A DNA stretch of 64,000 nt, taken from the NCBI RefSeq assembly GCF_004801405.1, contig NZ_SSOB01000016.1:107219-171218 (forward strand), written 5' to 3'. The notes under the pieces were generated by a model. That model did not search any database. It saw only the letters and a list, made by a program, of their open reading frames with translations, and was not told the origin of the DNA. This stretch comes from Cohnella fermenti. Lineage in GTDB: Bacteria > Bacillota > Bacilli > Paenibacillales > Paenibacillaceae. The stretch's first letter is position 1; each line of letters begins with the position of its first letter. The position numbers and the translations under genes were made by a program. Shown here one piece after another: positions 36,876 to 46,283 of this stretch.

Positions 36876-37943
36876 TTGTCCGATCGTCGCGCCGCATTAG
36901 AGATGGCATTGCGCCAGATTGAGAAACAATTCGGCAAGGGCTCTATCATGAAGTTGGGAGAACAGGCACAGCTTCAAGTAGAGACGTATTCGAGCGGAGC
37001 ACTCGCTCTGGATATTGCCCTCGGGATCGGCGGATTCCCGCGGGGGCGCATTATCGAGGTCTACGGACCGGAATCTTCCGGTAAGACGACCGTCGCGCTG
37101 CACGCGATCGCAGAAGTGCAGAAGGCCGGAGGCCAGGCGGCATTCATCGACGCCGAGCACGCGCTTGATCCGATCTATGCCCGCAACCTCGGTGTCAACA
37201 TCGACGAACTGCTGCTCAGCCAACCGGACACCGGCGAGCAGGCGCTCGAGATCGCGGAAGCGCTCGTGCGCAGCGGCGCGGTCGACATCGTCGTCGTCGA
37301 CTCCGTCGCCGCTCTGGTGCCGAAGGCGGAGATCGAGGGAGACATGGGCGACTCCTTCGTCGGCCTGCAGGCGAGACTGATGTCGCAGGCGATGCGCAAG
37401 CTGTCCGGCGCTATCAGCAAGTCGAAGTCGATCGCAGTCTTCATCAACCAGCTTCGCGAGAAGGTCGGCGTTATGTTCGGCAACCCGGAGACAACGCCGG
37501 GCGGACGAGCCTTGAAGTTCTATGCGAGCGTTCGCCTCGACGTTCGCCGCATCGAGTCCATCAAGCAGGGCAATGACGTCGTCGGCAACCGGACCCGGAT
37601 CAAGGTCGTCAAGAACAAGGTTGCGCCTCCGTTTAAGCAAGCGGAGCTCGATATCATGTACGGCGAGGGCATCTCCCGCGAAGGCAGCATCATCGACATC
37701 GGAACCAGTCTGGACATCGTTCAGAAGAGCGGTGCATGGTTCTCCTACTCCGGAGAACGCCTGGGACAAGGCCGCGAGAACTCGAAGCAGTTCTTGAAGG
37801 ACAACCCGGCTCTGGCGCAGCAGATCGAACAAGAGATTCGCAGCCAGACGCTGAACTCGGACGCGATCAACAAGTCGGCTGCGGCCGGAGCGGCACTGGC
37901 CTCGGAAGAAGACGAGGACGAAGCGGAGTTCCGACTGGAGTAA
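36876..37943 (+). CDS. recA: Recombinase RecA
   Basis: ATP-dependent strand-exchange protein and co-protease for LexA. Walker [10 protein letters not shown], the MAW-region equivalents, loop L1 ([21 protein letters not shown]) and loop L2 ([18 protein letters not shown]) are all present; the C-terminal tail is acidic. About 355 residues. TTG 36876 gives [12 protein letters not shown], aligning with B. subtilis RecA; GTG 36873 and GTG 36867 are alternatives, and AAGGA stands at 36861-36865. Controlled by the SOS box at 36793. Confidence 0.98.
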   Translation: MSDRRAALEMALRQIEKQFGKGSIMKLGEQAQLQVETYSSGALALDIALGIGGFPRGRIIEVYGPESSGKTTVALHAIAEVQKAGGQAAFIDAEHALDPIYARNLGVNIDELLLSQPDTGEQALEIAEALVRSGAVDIVVVDSVAALVPKAEIEGDMGDSFVGLQARLMSQAMRKLSGAISKSKSIAVFINQLREKVGVMFGNPETTPGGRALKFYASVRLDVRRIESIKQGNDVVGNRTRIKVVKNKVAPPFKQAELDIMYGEGISREGSIIDIGTSLDIVQKSGAWFSYSGERLGQGRENSKQFLKDNPALAQQIEQEIRSQTLNSDAINKSAAAGAALASEEDEDEAEFRLE

Positions 37944-37958
37944 GCGAGCAGGGAGAAG

Positions 37959-37988
37959 GGCATCCGCCGAGTCGGCGGGTGCCCTTTG
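37959..37988 (+). terminator. Terminator after recA
   Basis: GGGCATCCGCC pairs with GGCGGGTGCCC (one G-T), followed by TTT. Confidence 0.8.
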
Positions 37989-38120
37989 TACATATGCGGC
38001 AAGGGACAAAATTCCTGGCCTGTTCATGGCAAGCAACCAAACTGCGTACATAGTCGGGGCGGAGCGTCAGATGAACGGAGGAAGACGATGGAGCCGATGA
38101 TGCTGATGGGGGAACGGGAA

Positions 38121-38313
38121 TTTATGCGAAATTTCACATTGGCGTCGCCCGATAAGGGGCTATTTGGATGTTTTTATGCGAAAAATCACATTCATGGGGG
38201 AGCTTCCGGCCTGAAATTCGGCATATATGCTAAAAATCGCATAAAATGCCTCGGTTTACGCGAATTCGAGCCGATGAATGTGAAAATTCACATAAAATCG
38301 CACAAACCGTCGG
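38121..38313 (+). repeat. Full copy of the four-hairpin dispersed repeat (about 193 bp)
   Basis: Four hairpins of the form ATGYGAAAAATYRCAT start at 38123, 38176, 38227 and 38278, spaced 53, 51 and 51 bases. The copy at 63.6 kb aligns over its full length. It fills the recA-recX gap (37944-38347), which contains no gene. Confidence 0.85.
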
Positions 38314-38347
38314 AGCAGGGAACGAGTGCGAGCGGGAGGGGTAGCGA

Positions 38348-39160
38348 ATGGATGAGCAAGCCGGGAAGAAGGGCAAGCTGAGAATGGGGGAGAGCCGCGA
38401 AGCCGTACCTGCCGTCGTTGTCGGAATCGAGGCCGATGCCAGGCGGTCCTCGATGTACCGGATCGCGATAACGCCGGAGGCCGGAGGAGTGAGCGAAGTG
38501 CTGCTCGTCCATGAAGACACGATGGTCGCATGGAGGCTTCTGAAGGGCAGGCGGCTGACTCCCCGAGAATGGGAAGATCTCCGGCGGACGGAGCAGGTGG
38601 AGCAGGCGTATCGCGCCGCTCTGCTGCTTCTGGACCGGAAGGCAAGGACACGCAAAGAACTGGAGCAAACGCTGAAGCGCAAAGGGTATGAGGAAGCGGC
38701 GGTGTCCGGCTGCCTGGATAGGCTTGCCAAGCATCGCTTGATCGACGATGCTCATTATGCGGCGAGGTTCGCGGAGCAGAAGGTGGTCAGTCAGCGCAAG
38801 GGCAGCCGACTCGTGCGGCAGCAGCTTCGCAGCCGCGGAGTCGGCAAGCAGGACGTCGACGAGGCGCTCGCGTCTCTGGATGCGGGAATGGAACGGAGTG
38901 CCGCGCGGGAGCTGGCGGTCAAGAAGTGGCCCGGCATCAAGGGCGAGAAGCGGCGGGAGCGGGAGCACAAGCTGCTCGGCGTGCTGCTCCGCAGAGGGTA
39001 TCCGGCTTCCGTCGCGATGGACGCGGTTCGCTATGCGGCGCAGCGGTTCGAGGATGAGGAACGAGGCATATCCTCTGCGTGGGACGAAGACGAGACGGGG
39101 CTGGCGGAGCTGTCGCTGGACGAATCGTACGAGGAGCCGGAGCGCGAATTCGACGACTAA
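38348..39160 (+). CDS. recX: RecA regulatory protein RecX
   Basis: A 270-residue, helical, basic RecX that modulates RecA filaments. Three-helix repeats are visible, e.g. ALLLLDRKARTRKELEQTLKRKGY, then DRLAKHRLIDDAHYAARFAEQKV and VRQQLRSRGVGKQDVDEAL. The C-terminus is acidic. ATG follows GGGAGGGG. Downstream of recA but separated by terminator and repeat. Confidence 0.93.
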   Translation: MDEQAGKKGKLRMGESREAVPAVVVGIEADARRSSMYRIAITPEAGGVSEVLLVHEDTMVAWRLLKGRRLTPREWEDLRRTEQVEQAYRAALLLLDRKARTRKELEQTLKRKGYEEAAVSGCLDRLAKHRLIDDAHYAARFAEQKVVSQRKGSRLVRQQLRSRGVGKQDVDEALASLDAGMERSAARELAVKKWPGIKGEKRREREHKLLGVLLRRGYPASVAMDAVRYAAQRFEDEERGISSAWDEDETGLAELSLDESYEEPEREFDD

Positions 39161-39248
39161 CGCGGCGCATCAGGGTTCTTCGCGTCGGCGGGATGCGGGA
39201 TGGAGCAGAGGAGAATGGAAGGAATAGGCAAGGCTAGTTTTGCTTTGC

Positions 39249-39278
39249 TTGACAATCCATTTTCACAAAAGATACAAT
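39249..39278 (+). promoter_or_regulatory. SigA-type promoter of rny
   Basis: TTGACA at 39249-39254, 18-base spacer, TACAAT at 39273-39278; leader of about 165 bases with long A/T runs. Confidence 0.75.
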
Positions 39279-39449
39279 GAATCTGTATTCCATATCCTTA
39301 TTCCGAACCCTTTTTCCTTCCAAAAAACGATTCGGAGAACAATTTTTCGATTTTTTTTGACAGAAGATTAATTCGGTTTAGAAACCGGCCAACAATTTCA
39401 TAAGTATCCCAAGCGTTTGCCTTGGTGATGCAACGAGGAGGTGAAGACC

Positions 39450-40994
39450 ATGGTTGCAACCTTGATTTGGGTCTTGATCGTCATCGTTGTTGGCGCGCTT
39501 TTCTTTGGGATCGGTTATGCGGTACGCAAGTCCATTGCGGAGGCGAAGATATCCAGCGCTGAGCAGGCAGCCCGCCAAATCGTCGACAATGCGAAGAAGG
39601 AAGCGGATGCCGCTCGCAAGGAGACGGTGCTGGAAGCCAAAGACGAGGTGCACAAGCTCCGTAATGAAGCCGAGCGCGACATTCGCGAACGGCGCAACGA
39701 GATCCAACGGCAAGAGAGAAGGTTGGTGCAGAAGGAGGAATCCCTGGACCGCAAGATTGAAGCGTTGGAGCGCAAGGAGGAGCAAGTCGCCAGCAAGGAG
39801 AAACGAATCGAAGAGACCCAAGATCAGATCGAGTACCTGCATAAGCAGCAGATCACGGAACTGGAGCGAATCTCGAACCTGACGATGGAGGATGCGAAGC
39901 AGCTTATCCTCACGACGGTGGAGCAGGAAGTGCGCCACGAGACCGCCCAACTGATCAAGGATATTGAACAGCAAGCGAAGGAAGAAGCCGACAAGCGCGC
40001 TCGCGATATCATCTCTCTCGCCATTCAGCGCTGCGCCGCGGATCACGTGGCGGAGACGACCGTCTCGGTCGTCTCGTTGCCGAACGAAGAGATGAAGGGG
40101 CGGATTATCGGCCGCGAAGGACGCAATATCCGGGCGTTGGAGACGCTTACCGGGATCGATCTTATTATCGACGATACGCCCGAAGCGGTTATCCTGTCCG
40201 GATTCGATCCGATCCGCCGCGAGATCGCCCGTACTTCTCTTGAGAAGCTGGTTGCCGATGGTCGAATCCATCCGGCCCGCATCGAGGAGATGGTCGAGAA
40301 GTCCCGCAAGGAAGTGGACGAGAGAATCCGCGAGTACGGGGAGCAGGCGACGTTCGAAGTGGGTGTCCATGGCCTGCACCCGGACTTGATCAAGATTCTC
40401 GGCAGACTGAAGTTCCGGACAAGCTACGGCCAGAACGTGCTGAAGCACTCGATGGAGGTTGCTTATCTGACGGGACTGATGGCTGCAGAGCTTGGAGAAG
40501 ACATAACTCTGGCCAAACGCGCCGGCTTGCTGCACGATATCGGCAAAGCCCTCGACCACGAAGTGGAAGGTTCGCATGTCGAGATTGGCGTTGAATTGGC
40601 GAAGAAGTACAAGGAGCATCCGGTCGTCGTCAACAGCATCGCTTCGCACCACGGCGACGTGGAAGCGACTTCGGTCATCGCGATGCTCGTCGGAGCCGCG
40701 GACGCGCTCAGCGCCGCCCGCCCGGGAGCAAGACGCGAGACGCTGGAGACGTACATCAGACGCCTCGAGAAGCTGGAGGAGATCTCCGAATCGTTCGACG
40801 GCGTCGACAAGTCTTATGCGATCCAGGCCGGACGCGAGGTTCGCGTCATGGTGCAACCGGAGAAGATCGACGACGCGGAAGCGTTCCGACTCGCTCGCGA
40901 CATCACGAAGAAGATCGAGGGAGAACTCGATTATCCGGGACACATCAAGGTCACGGTCATTCGCGAGACGCGCGCGGTGGAGTACGCCAAGTAA
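39450..40994 (+). CDS. rny: Ribonuclease Y
   Basis: Membrane-anchored endoribonuclease that starts bulk mRNA decay. 514 residues: N-terminal membrane helix (2-24), a long charged coiled coil to about 200, KH domain with [19 protein letters not shown], and HD domain with [15 protein letters not shown] 39450 is chosen because GAGGAGGTG ends seven bases before; a GTG at 39441 lies inside that site. Followed by a terminator hairpin. Confidence 0.96.
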   Translation: MVATLIWVLIVIVVGALFFGIGYAVRKSIAEAKISSAEQAARQIVDNAKKEADAARKETVLEAKDEVHKLRNEAERDIRERRNEIQRQERRLVQKEESLDRKIEALERKEEQVASKEKRIEETQDQIEYLHKQQITELERISNLTMEDAKQLILTTVEQEVRHETAQLIKDIEQQAKEEADKRARDIISLAIQRCAADHVAETTVSVVSLPNEEMKGRIIGREGRNIRALETLTGIDLIIDDTPEAVILSGFDPIRREIARTSLEKLVADGRIHPARIEEMVEKSRKEVDERIREYGEQATFEVGVHGLHPDLIKILGRLKFRTSYGQNVLKHSMEVAYLTGLMAAELGEDITLAKRAGLLHDIGKALDHEVEGSHVEIGVELAKKYKEHPVVVNSIASHHGDVEATSVIAMLVGAADALSAARPGARRETLETYIRRLEKLEEISESFDGVDKSYAIQAGREVRVMVQPEKIDDAEAFRLARDITKKIEGELDYPGHIKVTVIRETRAVEYAK

Positions 40995-41008
40995 GATTCG
41001 GGAAGGCT

Positions 41009-41049
41009 GAAGAAGTGGCTGCGACAATCCGCGCGGCCACTTCTTCCCG
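41009..41049 (+). terminator. Terminator after rny
   Basis: GAAGAAGTGGC (41009-41019) pairs perfectly with GCCACTTCTTC (41036-41046). Confidence 0.75.
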
Positions 41050-41082
41050 TTTGTGCACCCGAGGATGGAGGAGAGCAACAGA

Positions 41083-41877
41083 ATGAAAGTCGTATTTATC
41101 GGCGACATCGTCGGCAATGTGGGGCGCGACGCGGTGAAGCGTCTGCTCCCGTGGATTAAAAATAAATATCAGCCTCATATCATCATCGCGAACGGCGAGA
41201 ACGCGGCTGCGGGACGCGGCATCAATGCGGCGATTACGCGGGACCTGTTCGATTGGGGCGTTCACGGCATCACGATGGGCAATCATACGTGGGACAATCG
41301 CGAGATCTTCGAGTTCATCGACGACGAGAAGCGGATGATCCGCCCGGCGAACCTGCCTCCGGGAACGCCCGGAAGAGGGTATACCGTTATCAAGGCAGGC
41401 TCGAAGGAGCTGGCGCTCGTCAATCTGATCGGGAGAACGTTCCTTCCTCCGTCCGAATGTCCGTTCCGCGCGGCGGACGATATTCTGGAGGAGCTGCGAG
41501 GCCGGACGAAGTGTATTCTGGTCGACTTCCATGCCGAGGCGACAAGCGAGAAGATCGCGATGGGCTGGCATCTGGACGGCCGGGCTTCGCTGGTTGTCGG
41601 AACGCATACGCACGTGCAGACGAACGACGACCGGATTCTCCCGGGCGGAACGGCTTACCTGACCGATGCGGGAATGACCGGGCCGCGCGACGGGGTGCTC
41701 GGCATGGATCGGGACAGCGTGCTCCACAAGTTCCTCACGGGACTTCCGACACGCTTCCAGGTGGCCGACACGAAGTGGATTCTGAGCGGGCTGTGCGTGG
41801 AGATCGACGATTCGACGGGCCGGGCGACGAAGATCCAGAAAATCCGCGTGGACGAGGACTCCTGGATCGCGGAGTAA
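41083..41877 (+). CDS. ymdB: YmdB-family metallophosphodiesterase
   Basis: A 264-residue calcineurin-like phosphodiesterase; B. subtilis YmdB affects biofilm and motility gene expression and hydrolyses cyclic nucleotides. Metal motifs GDIVG, NGEN, MGNHTWDN, DFHAE and GTHTHVQTND are present. ATG 41083 with GGAGGAG upstream. Order rny-ymdB-spoVS matches B. subtilis. Confidence 0.94.
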   Translation: MKVVFIGDIVGNVGRDAVKRLLPWIKNKYQPHIIIANGENAAAGRGINAAITRDLFDWGVHGITMGNHTWDNREIFEFIDDEKRMIRPANLPPGTPGRGYTVIKAGSKELALVNLIGRTFLPPSECPFRAADDILEELRGRTKCILVDFHAEATSEKIAMGWHLDGRASLVVGTHTHVQTNDDRILPGGTAYLTDAGMTGPRDGVLGMDRDSVLHKFLTGLPTRFQVADTKWILSGLCVEIDDSTGRATKIQKIRVDEDSWIAE

Positions 41878-41912
41878 GGTCTGGAGACGCATGCGGGAGC
41901 ACGATGAACGAG

Positions 41913-41939
41913 ACGCGGCGCTGATGCGGCCGCGTTTTT
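41913..41939 (+). terminator. Terminator after ymdB
   Basis: ACGCGG (41913-41918) and CCGCGT (41930-41935) with TTTTT. Confidence 0.75.
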
Positions 41940-42014
41940 GTTAGTGTCAATCTGCAGGACCGGCAACAAAATTCAGAATTATTCGCCTATTCGAGCCGAT
42001 ACGGTTCTTAAGCA

Positions 42015-42044
42015 GCAGGAATTATTGCCATCTCCACCGAATAT
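42015..42044 (+). promoter_or_regulatory. SigH-type promoter of spoVS
   Basis: GCAGGAATT at 42015-42023, 12-base spacer, ACCGAATAT at 42036-42044 match the SigH consensus RnAGGAwWW-N11/12-RnnGAATww. spoVS is a known SigH gene in B. subtilis. Confidence 0.8.
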
Positions 42045-42091
42045 GTATCCGTTAGTGGGCCCATCCTTTGATGCCTGAGGAGGAACTTGTC

Positions 42092-42352
42092 ATGGAAGTT
42101 CTAAAGGTTTCCGCAAAGTCCAATCCAAACTCCGTTGCAGGCGCTCTGGCCGGCGTCCTTCGCGAACGCGGGGGAGCAGAATTGCAGGCCATCGGCGCAG
42201 GGGCGCTTAATCAGGCGATCAAGGCGGTCGCAATCGCGCGCGGCTTCGTCGCTCCAAGCGGCGTGGATCTGATCTGCATCCCGGCATTCACGGACATCGT
42301 CATCGACGGAGAAGACCGAACGGCTATCAAGCTGATCGTAGAGCCGCGTTAA
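42092..42352 (+). CDS. spoVS: Stage V sporulation protein S
   Basis: An 86-residue Alba-like protein needed for spore coat/cortex stages and also affecting septation. It is almost invariant in spore-formers and begins MEVLKVSAKSNPNSVAGALA. ATG 42092 follows GAGGAGGA. A SigH-like promoter is 48 bases upstream of the ATG, and a long terminator-like structure follows. Confidence 0.97.
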   Translation: MEVLKVSAKSNPNSVAGALAGVLRERGGAELQAIGAGALNQAIKAVAIARGFVAPSGVDLICIPAFTDIVIDGEDRTAIKLIVEPR

Positions 42353-42374
42353 GGGAATGAAGAGCGAATCTCTC

Positions 42375-42444
42375 AACCTGTTCTAGTGGATCTGGCCAAG
42401 GCGGAGCGATCCCCCTTGCCCCCGACCGCGGCAACAGGTTTTTT
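42375..42444 (+). terminator. Large structured terminator between spoVS and the dipeptidase gene
   Basis: AACCTGTT (42375-42382) pairs with AACAGGTT (42433-42440), followed by TTTT. The enclosed 50 bases have their own stem GGATC/GATCC (42388-42392 with 42408-42412). Larger than a simple terminator. Confidence 0.65.
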
Positions 42445-42476
42445 GTTGAGCGAATCTCGTGCAGGGGAGGAAGAGG

Positions 42477-43424
42477 ATGATGAGAATAACGGACTTGCAT
42501 TGCGATGCCTTGTTCAAAATGCAAAGGGACCCCAAGCTGTCGTTAAGAGAAGCGGATGCGGACGGGAAGCTGGATGTGACGCTGGAGCGGCTGCGGGAGG
42601 GGGGCGTATCCGCCCAGGTGTTCGCGATCTACGTGCCGGAGGACAAGCCCATGGAGCCGCAGACGGCGCTCCACCAAGCGGAACTGTTCTGGTCGAAGGT
42701 GCTGACCGAGCCGGGCGTGAGGCTCATTCGCACGGCCGCCGACCTGGAGGAAGCCGAGCGGACGGGAGCGCTTGGGGCGCTCTTGTCTCTGGAAGGCGTG
42801 GATTGCCTGAGAGAGCAATGGTGGAGCTTGACGCTGCTGTACCGCCTCGGCGTTCGTCTGCTCGGGCTGACCTGGAACCACGCTAACTGGGCGGCGGACG
42901 GGGCGATGGAGCCTCGCGGCGGAGGACTGACGCGCGCCGGCAGGCGTCTTGTTAACGAATGCGAGAAATTGGGCATTCTATTAGATGTATCGCATCTGTC
43001 CGAGCGAGGCTTCTGGGAGCTGAAGGAGCTGGCGACGAGGCCGTTCTTCGCCTCGCACTCGAACGCGAAGGCGCTGCACAGCCATCCTCGCAATCTGACG
43101 GACGATCAGATCCGCGCGCTGATTGAAGCGGACGGGCTGCTCGGGCTGACGTTCGTGCCGTTCTTCCTGGCAGGCGCGCAGCCGGCTCGCATCGACGACG
43201 TGCTTCGTCACGTCGAGCATATCTGCGTGCTCGGCGGCTCGAGCCATCTCGCGTTCGGGTCGGACTTCGACGGAATCGAGACGCATGTCGCCGGGCTCGC
43301 CCATCCGGGCGAATATCCCGCCTTGGCGGAAGCGCTGCTGAAGCGGTATCCGGAATCTCTCGTAAGCGGCTTCCTGGGAGGGAATGCGACGAGATTCCTG
43401 ATGGACAATCTTCCGCAGAGATGA
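42477..43424 (+). CDS. Membrane dipeptidase (M19, renal dipeptidase family)
   Basis: A 315-residue zinc dipeptidase of the M19 family. The first metal motif is DLHCDAL near the N-terminus; DVSHLSERGFW and FASHSNAKALHSHPRNLTD supply later His ligands, and FGSDFDGIE is the conserved Asp motif. Cytoplasmic by sequence. Family members cleave dipeptides, including D-amino-acid ones. ATG 42477 six bases after GGAGG. Confidence 0.92.
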   Translation: MMRITDLHCDALFKMQRDPKLSLREADADGKLDVTLERLREGGVSAQVFAIYVPEDKPMEPQTALHQAELFWSKVLTEPGVRLIRTAADLEEAERTGALGALLSLEGVDCLREQWWSLTLLYRLGVRLLGLTWNHANWAADGAMEPRGGGLTRAGRRLVNECEKLGILLDVSHLSERGFWELKELATRPFFASHSNAKALHSHPRNLTDDQIRALIEADGLLGLTFVPFFLAGAQPARIDDVLRHVEHICVLGGSSHLAFGSDFDGIETHVAGLAHPGEYPALAEALLKRYPESLVSGFLGGNATRFLMDNLPQR

Positions 43425-43537
43425 CCGGGCAGGCTTGACCGATATCTCTTCCCTATCGATTTGATGCGAAACCGCTATCGTTGCTTTTAGGGCGAAACGC
43501 TTGCATTTTCAGAAGGGGAATCATAAAATTTATTTGA

Positions 43538-43566
43538 TTGATAGCTGACTTATGGAACGTTAATAT
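43538..43566 (+). promoter_or_regulatory. SigA-type promoter of korAB
   Basis: TTGATA (43538-43543), 17-base spacer, TAATAT (43561-43566). Confidence 0.6.
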
Positions 43567-43613
43567 AAACAGTTATGCATTGTTGAAGCGAATGCTCAAG
43601 AGGAGATGACACT

Positions 43614-45350
43614 GTGATCAGTCAATTGTCATGGAAGATTGGCGGCCAGCAGGGGGAAGGCGTGGAGAGCACCGACCGGATATTCTCGACTGCGCTGAAC
43701 CGGCTGGGTTACTACCTGTACGGGTACCGTCACTTTTCCTCGCGCATCAAGGGCGGCCATACGAATAACAAGATTCGAATCAGTACGGCGCCTATCCGGG
43801 CCATCTCGGACGATCTGGACATTCTGGTTGCGTTCGACCAGGAGAGCATCGACCTGAACGCGAAGGAGCTGCGGCCCGGGGGCGTTATTGTGGCGGATGC
43901 GAAGTTCTCCCCGACGGTGCCGGAGGGCGTGGACGCTCGGCTGTTCGCGGTGCCGATCACGGCGATGGCCGAGGAGCTCGGCACTTCGCTTATGAAGAAC
44001 ATGGTCGCTTCGGGCGCATCCTGGGCATTGCTCGGCTTGCCGCTCGAGGTGTTCAATAAGGCGGTGGAGGAGGAGTTCGGACGCAAGGGGCCGGCCATCG
44101 TCGAGAAGAACGTCGAGGCGGTCCGGCGCGGCGCCGAATTCGTGCTGGAGCAGGCCGGCGGCCCGCTCGAAGAGTTCCGGCTCGAAGCGGCGGACGGCAA
44201 GATGAAGCTGTTCATGATCGGCAACGAGGCGATGGGGCTCGGCTCGCTCGCGGCAGGCTGCCGGCTGATGTCGGCCTACCCGATCACCCCGGCATCCGAG
44301 ATCATGGAATACTTGATCAAGAAGCTGCCGAAGTTCGGCGGTACGGTTGTGCAGACGGAGGATGAGATTGCGGCCGTGACGATGGCGATCGGCGCGAACT
44401 ATGCCGGCGTGCGAACGATGACGGCTTCCGCCGGCCCGGGCCTGTCCCTCATGATGGAGGCGATCGGTCTGGCGGGCATGACCGAGACGCCGCTCGTCAT
44501 CATCGACACGCAGCGCGGCGGCCCATCGACGGGCCTGCCGACGAAGCAGGAGCAGTCCGATATCAACGCGCTGATCTATGGAACGCACGGGGAGATTCCG
44601 AAGGTCGTCATCGCGCCGAGCACAATCGAGGAATGCTTCTACGACATGATCGAGGCATTCAATGTCGCGGAGACGTACCAGGTGCCGGTCATCGTCGCGA
44701 CCGATCTGCAGCTCTCCCTCGGCAAGCAATCGTGCGAGCCGCTGGACTACGAGCGCATCGTCATCGAGCGCGGCAAGCTCGCCCGCGAGGAGCTGCCGCC
44801 GCTTGAGCAGCACACGCTGTTCAAGCGCTATGAATTCGCCGAGGACGGAATCTCCCCGCGCGTGCTGCCGGGCGCGAAGAACGGCATTCACCACGTGACC
44901 GGCGTCGAGCACGATCAGGAAGGCCGTCCGTCCGAGAGCGCGGTCAACCGCAAGAAGATGATGGATAAGCGGCTGGGCAAGCTGTCCGGCCTCCGCGTCG
45001 CGAACGCGATCAAGGCGGACGCTCCCCATGCGGAGCCGGAGCTGCTCATCGTCGCGATGGGCTCGACGGGAGGGACGATCGACGAAGCCCGCGGCCGGCT
45101 CAGCGGTGACGGAGTAGCGACGAACCATGTGACGGTGCGTCAGCTCCACCCGTTCCCGTCCGAGCTGCTTGCGCCGCACATGAAGAGCGCGAAGAAGGTC
45201 GTCGTGCTGGAGAACAACGCGACCGGCCAATTGGCGAATCTGATCAAGCTGAACATCGGCGGGCACGACAAGATCGAGAACGTGCTCAAGTATGACGGAA
45301 CGCCGTTCCTGCCTTCCGAGATCGTAAAAGCCTGCAAGGAGCTGAGATAA
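43614..45350 (+). CDS. korA: 2-oxoacid:ferredoxin oxidoreductase, fused gamma-alpha subunit
   Basis: With the next gene it oxidises a 2-oxoacid (probably 2-oxoglutarate) plus CoA to acyl-CoA, reducing ferredoxin. 578 residues: residues 1-190 are the gamma domain (GGQQGEGVESTDRIF), then the alpha domain starting near 200 (GNEAMGLGSLAAGCRLMSAYPITPASE). GTG start 43614 after AAGAGGAGA. One base separates it from korB. Substrate specificity is by homology only. Confidence 0.9.
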   Translation: MISQLSWKIGGQQGEGVESTDRIFSTALNRLGYYLYGYRHFSSRIKGGHTNNKIRISTAPIRAISDDLDILVAFDQESIDLNAKELRPGGVIVADAKFSPTVPEGVDARLFAVPITAMAEELGTSLMKNMVASGASWALLGLPLEVFNKAVEEEFGRKGPAIVEKNVEAVRRGAEFVLEQAGGPLEEFRLEAADGKMKLFMIGNEAMGLGSLAAGCRLMSAYPITPASEIMEYLIKKLPKFGGTVVQTEDEIAAVTMAIGANYAGVRTMTASAGPGLSLMMEAIGLAGMTETPLVIIDTQRGGPSTGLPTKQEQSDINALIYGTHGEIPKVVIAPSTIEECFYDMIEAFNVAETYQVPVIVATDLQLSLGKQSCEPLDYERIVIERGKLAREELPPLEQHTLFKRYEFAEDGISPRVLPGAKNGIHHVTGVEHDQEGRPSESAVNRKKMMDKRLGKLSGLRVANAIKADAPHAEPELLIVAMGSTGGTIDEARGRLSGDGVATNHVTVRQLHPFPSELLAPHMKSAKKVVVLENNATGQLANLIKLNIGGHDKIENVLKYDGTPFLPSEIVKACKELR

Positions 45351-45351
45351 A

Positions 45352-46218
45352 GTGGCGACATTCAAAGAGTTCCGCAATAACTTGAAGCCCAACTGGTGTC
45401 CGGGCTGCGGAGACTTCTCCGTGCAGGCGGCCATCCAGCGGGCGGCTGCGAACATCGGCCTTGAGCCGGAGCAGCTCGCGGTTATCTCCGGCATCGGCTG
45501 CTCGGGCCGGATCTCGGGCTATATTCACGCCTACGGCCTGCACGGCATCCACGGCCGCGCGCTGCCGATCGCCCAAGGGGTCAAGCTCGCGAACCGCGAG
45601 CTGACGGTTATCGCCTCGGGCGGCGACGGGGACGGCTTCGCGATCGGGATGGGCCATACGGTCCACGCGATCCGCCGCAACGTCGACATCACGTACATCG
45701 TCATGGACAATCAGATTTACGGCTTGACGAAGGGGCAGACTTCCCCGCGCAGCGCGGAGGGCTTCAAGACGAAGTCGACGCCGGAGGGCTCGATCGAATC
45801 GACGCTGTCTCCGCTCGAGGTCGCCCTGTCCGCGGGAGCGACGTTCGTCGCCCAATCGTTCTCAAGCGACCTGAAGCAGCTGACGGCGCTGATCGAAGCC
45901 GGGTTGCAGCACAAGGGGTTTTCTCTGATCAATGTTTTCAGCCCGTGTGTGACGTTCAACAAGATCAACACGTACGATTGGTTCAAGGAGCACATCGTCA
46001 ACCTCGATCAGTTCGAGGATTACGATCCGTCGAACCGTATCGCCGCCATGACGAAGATCATGGAGACGGGCGGCCTGTTGACGGGGCTCGTGTACCAGGA
46101 CAAGAGCCGCAAGTCGTACGAGGATATGGCCGTCGGCTTCCAGCAGGAAGCTCTGGCGAAGCAGGAGCTGAAGCTGTCCGAAGGCGAATTCGCCAAGCTG
46201 CTCGCCGAATTCAAGTAA
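45352..46218 (+). CDS. korB: 2-oxoacid:ferredoxin oxidoreductase, beta subunit
   Basis: Thiamine-diphosphate-binding beta subunit, 288 residues. CPGCGDFSVQ near residue 19 and the TPP motif GGDGDGFAIGMGHTVHAIRRN, followed by MDNQIYGLTKGQTSP, are diagnostic. GTG start immediately after korA. CPGC and further Cys residues can hold an Fe-S cluster. No separate ferredoxin-like delta subunit is seen. Confidence 0.92.
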   Translation: MATFKEFRNNLKPNWCPGCGDFSVQAAIQRAAANIGLEPEQLAVISGIGCSGRISGYIHAYGLHGIHGRALPIAQGVKLANRELTVIASGGDGDGFAIGMGHTVHAIRRNVDITYIVMDNQIYGLTKGQTSPRSAEGFKTKSTPEGSIESTLSPLEVALSAGATFVAQSFSSDLKQLTALIEAGLQHKGFSLINVFSPCVTFNKINTYDWFKEHIVNLDQFEDYDPSNRIAAMTKIMETGGLLTGLVYQDKSRKSYEDMAVGFQQEALAKQELKLSEGEFAKLLAEFK

Positions 46219-46283
46219 CTTCGTCAAATTTAAGTACCCATCTACCCATCGTACCCTACATCCCAGCAAAGGCGGTATTAACC

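Noticed and set aside
43629..45494. Long minus-strand open frame (621 codons) opposite korA
   Set aside because: Shadow of a GC-rich gene; the + strand frame has clear domain motifs and start signals. The same holds for minus frames opposite dinG, rnjB, spoIIIE and miaB.
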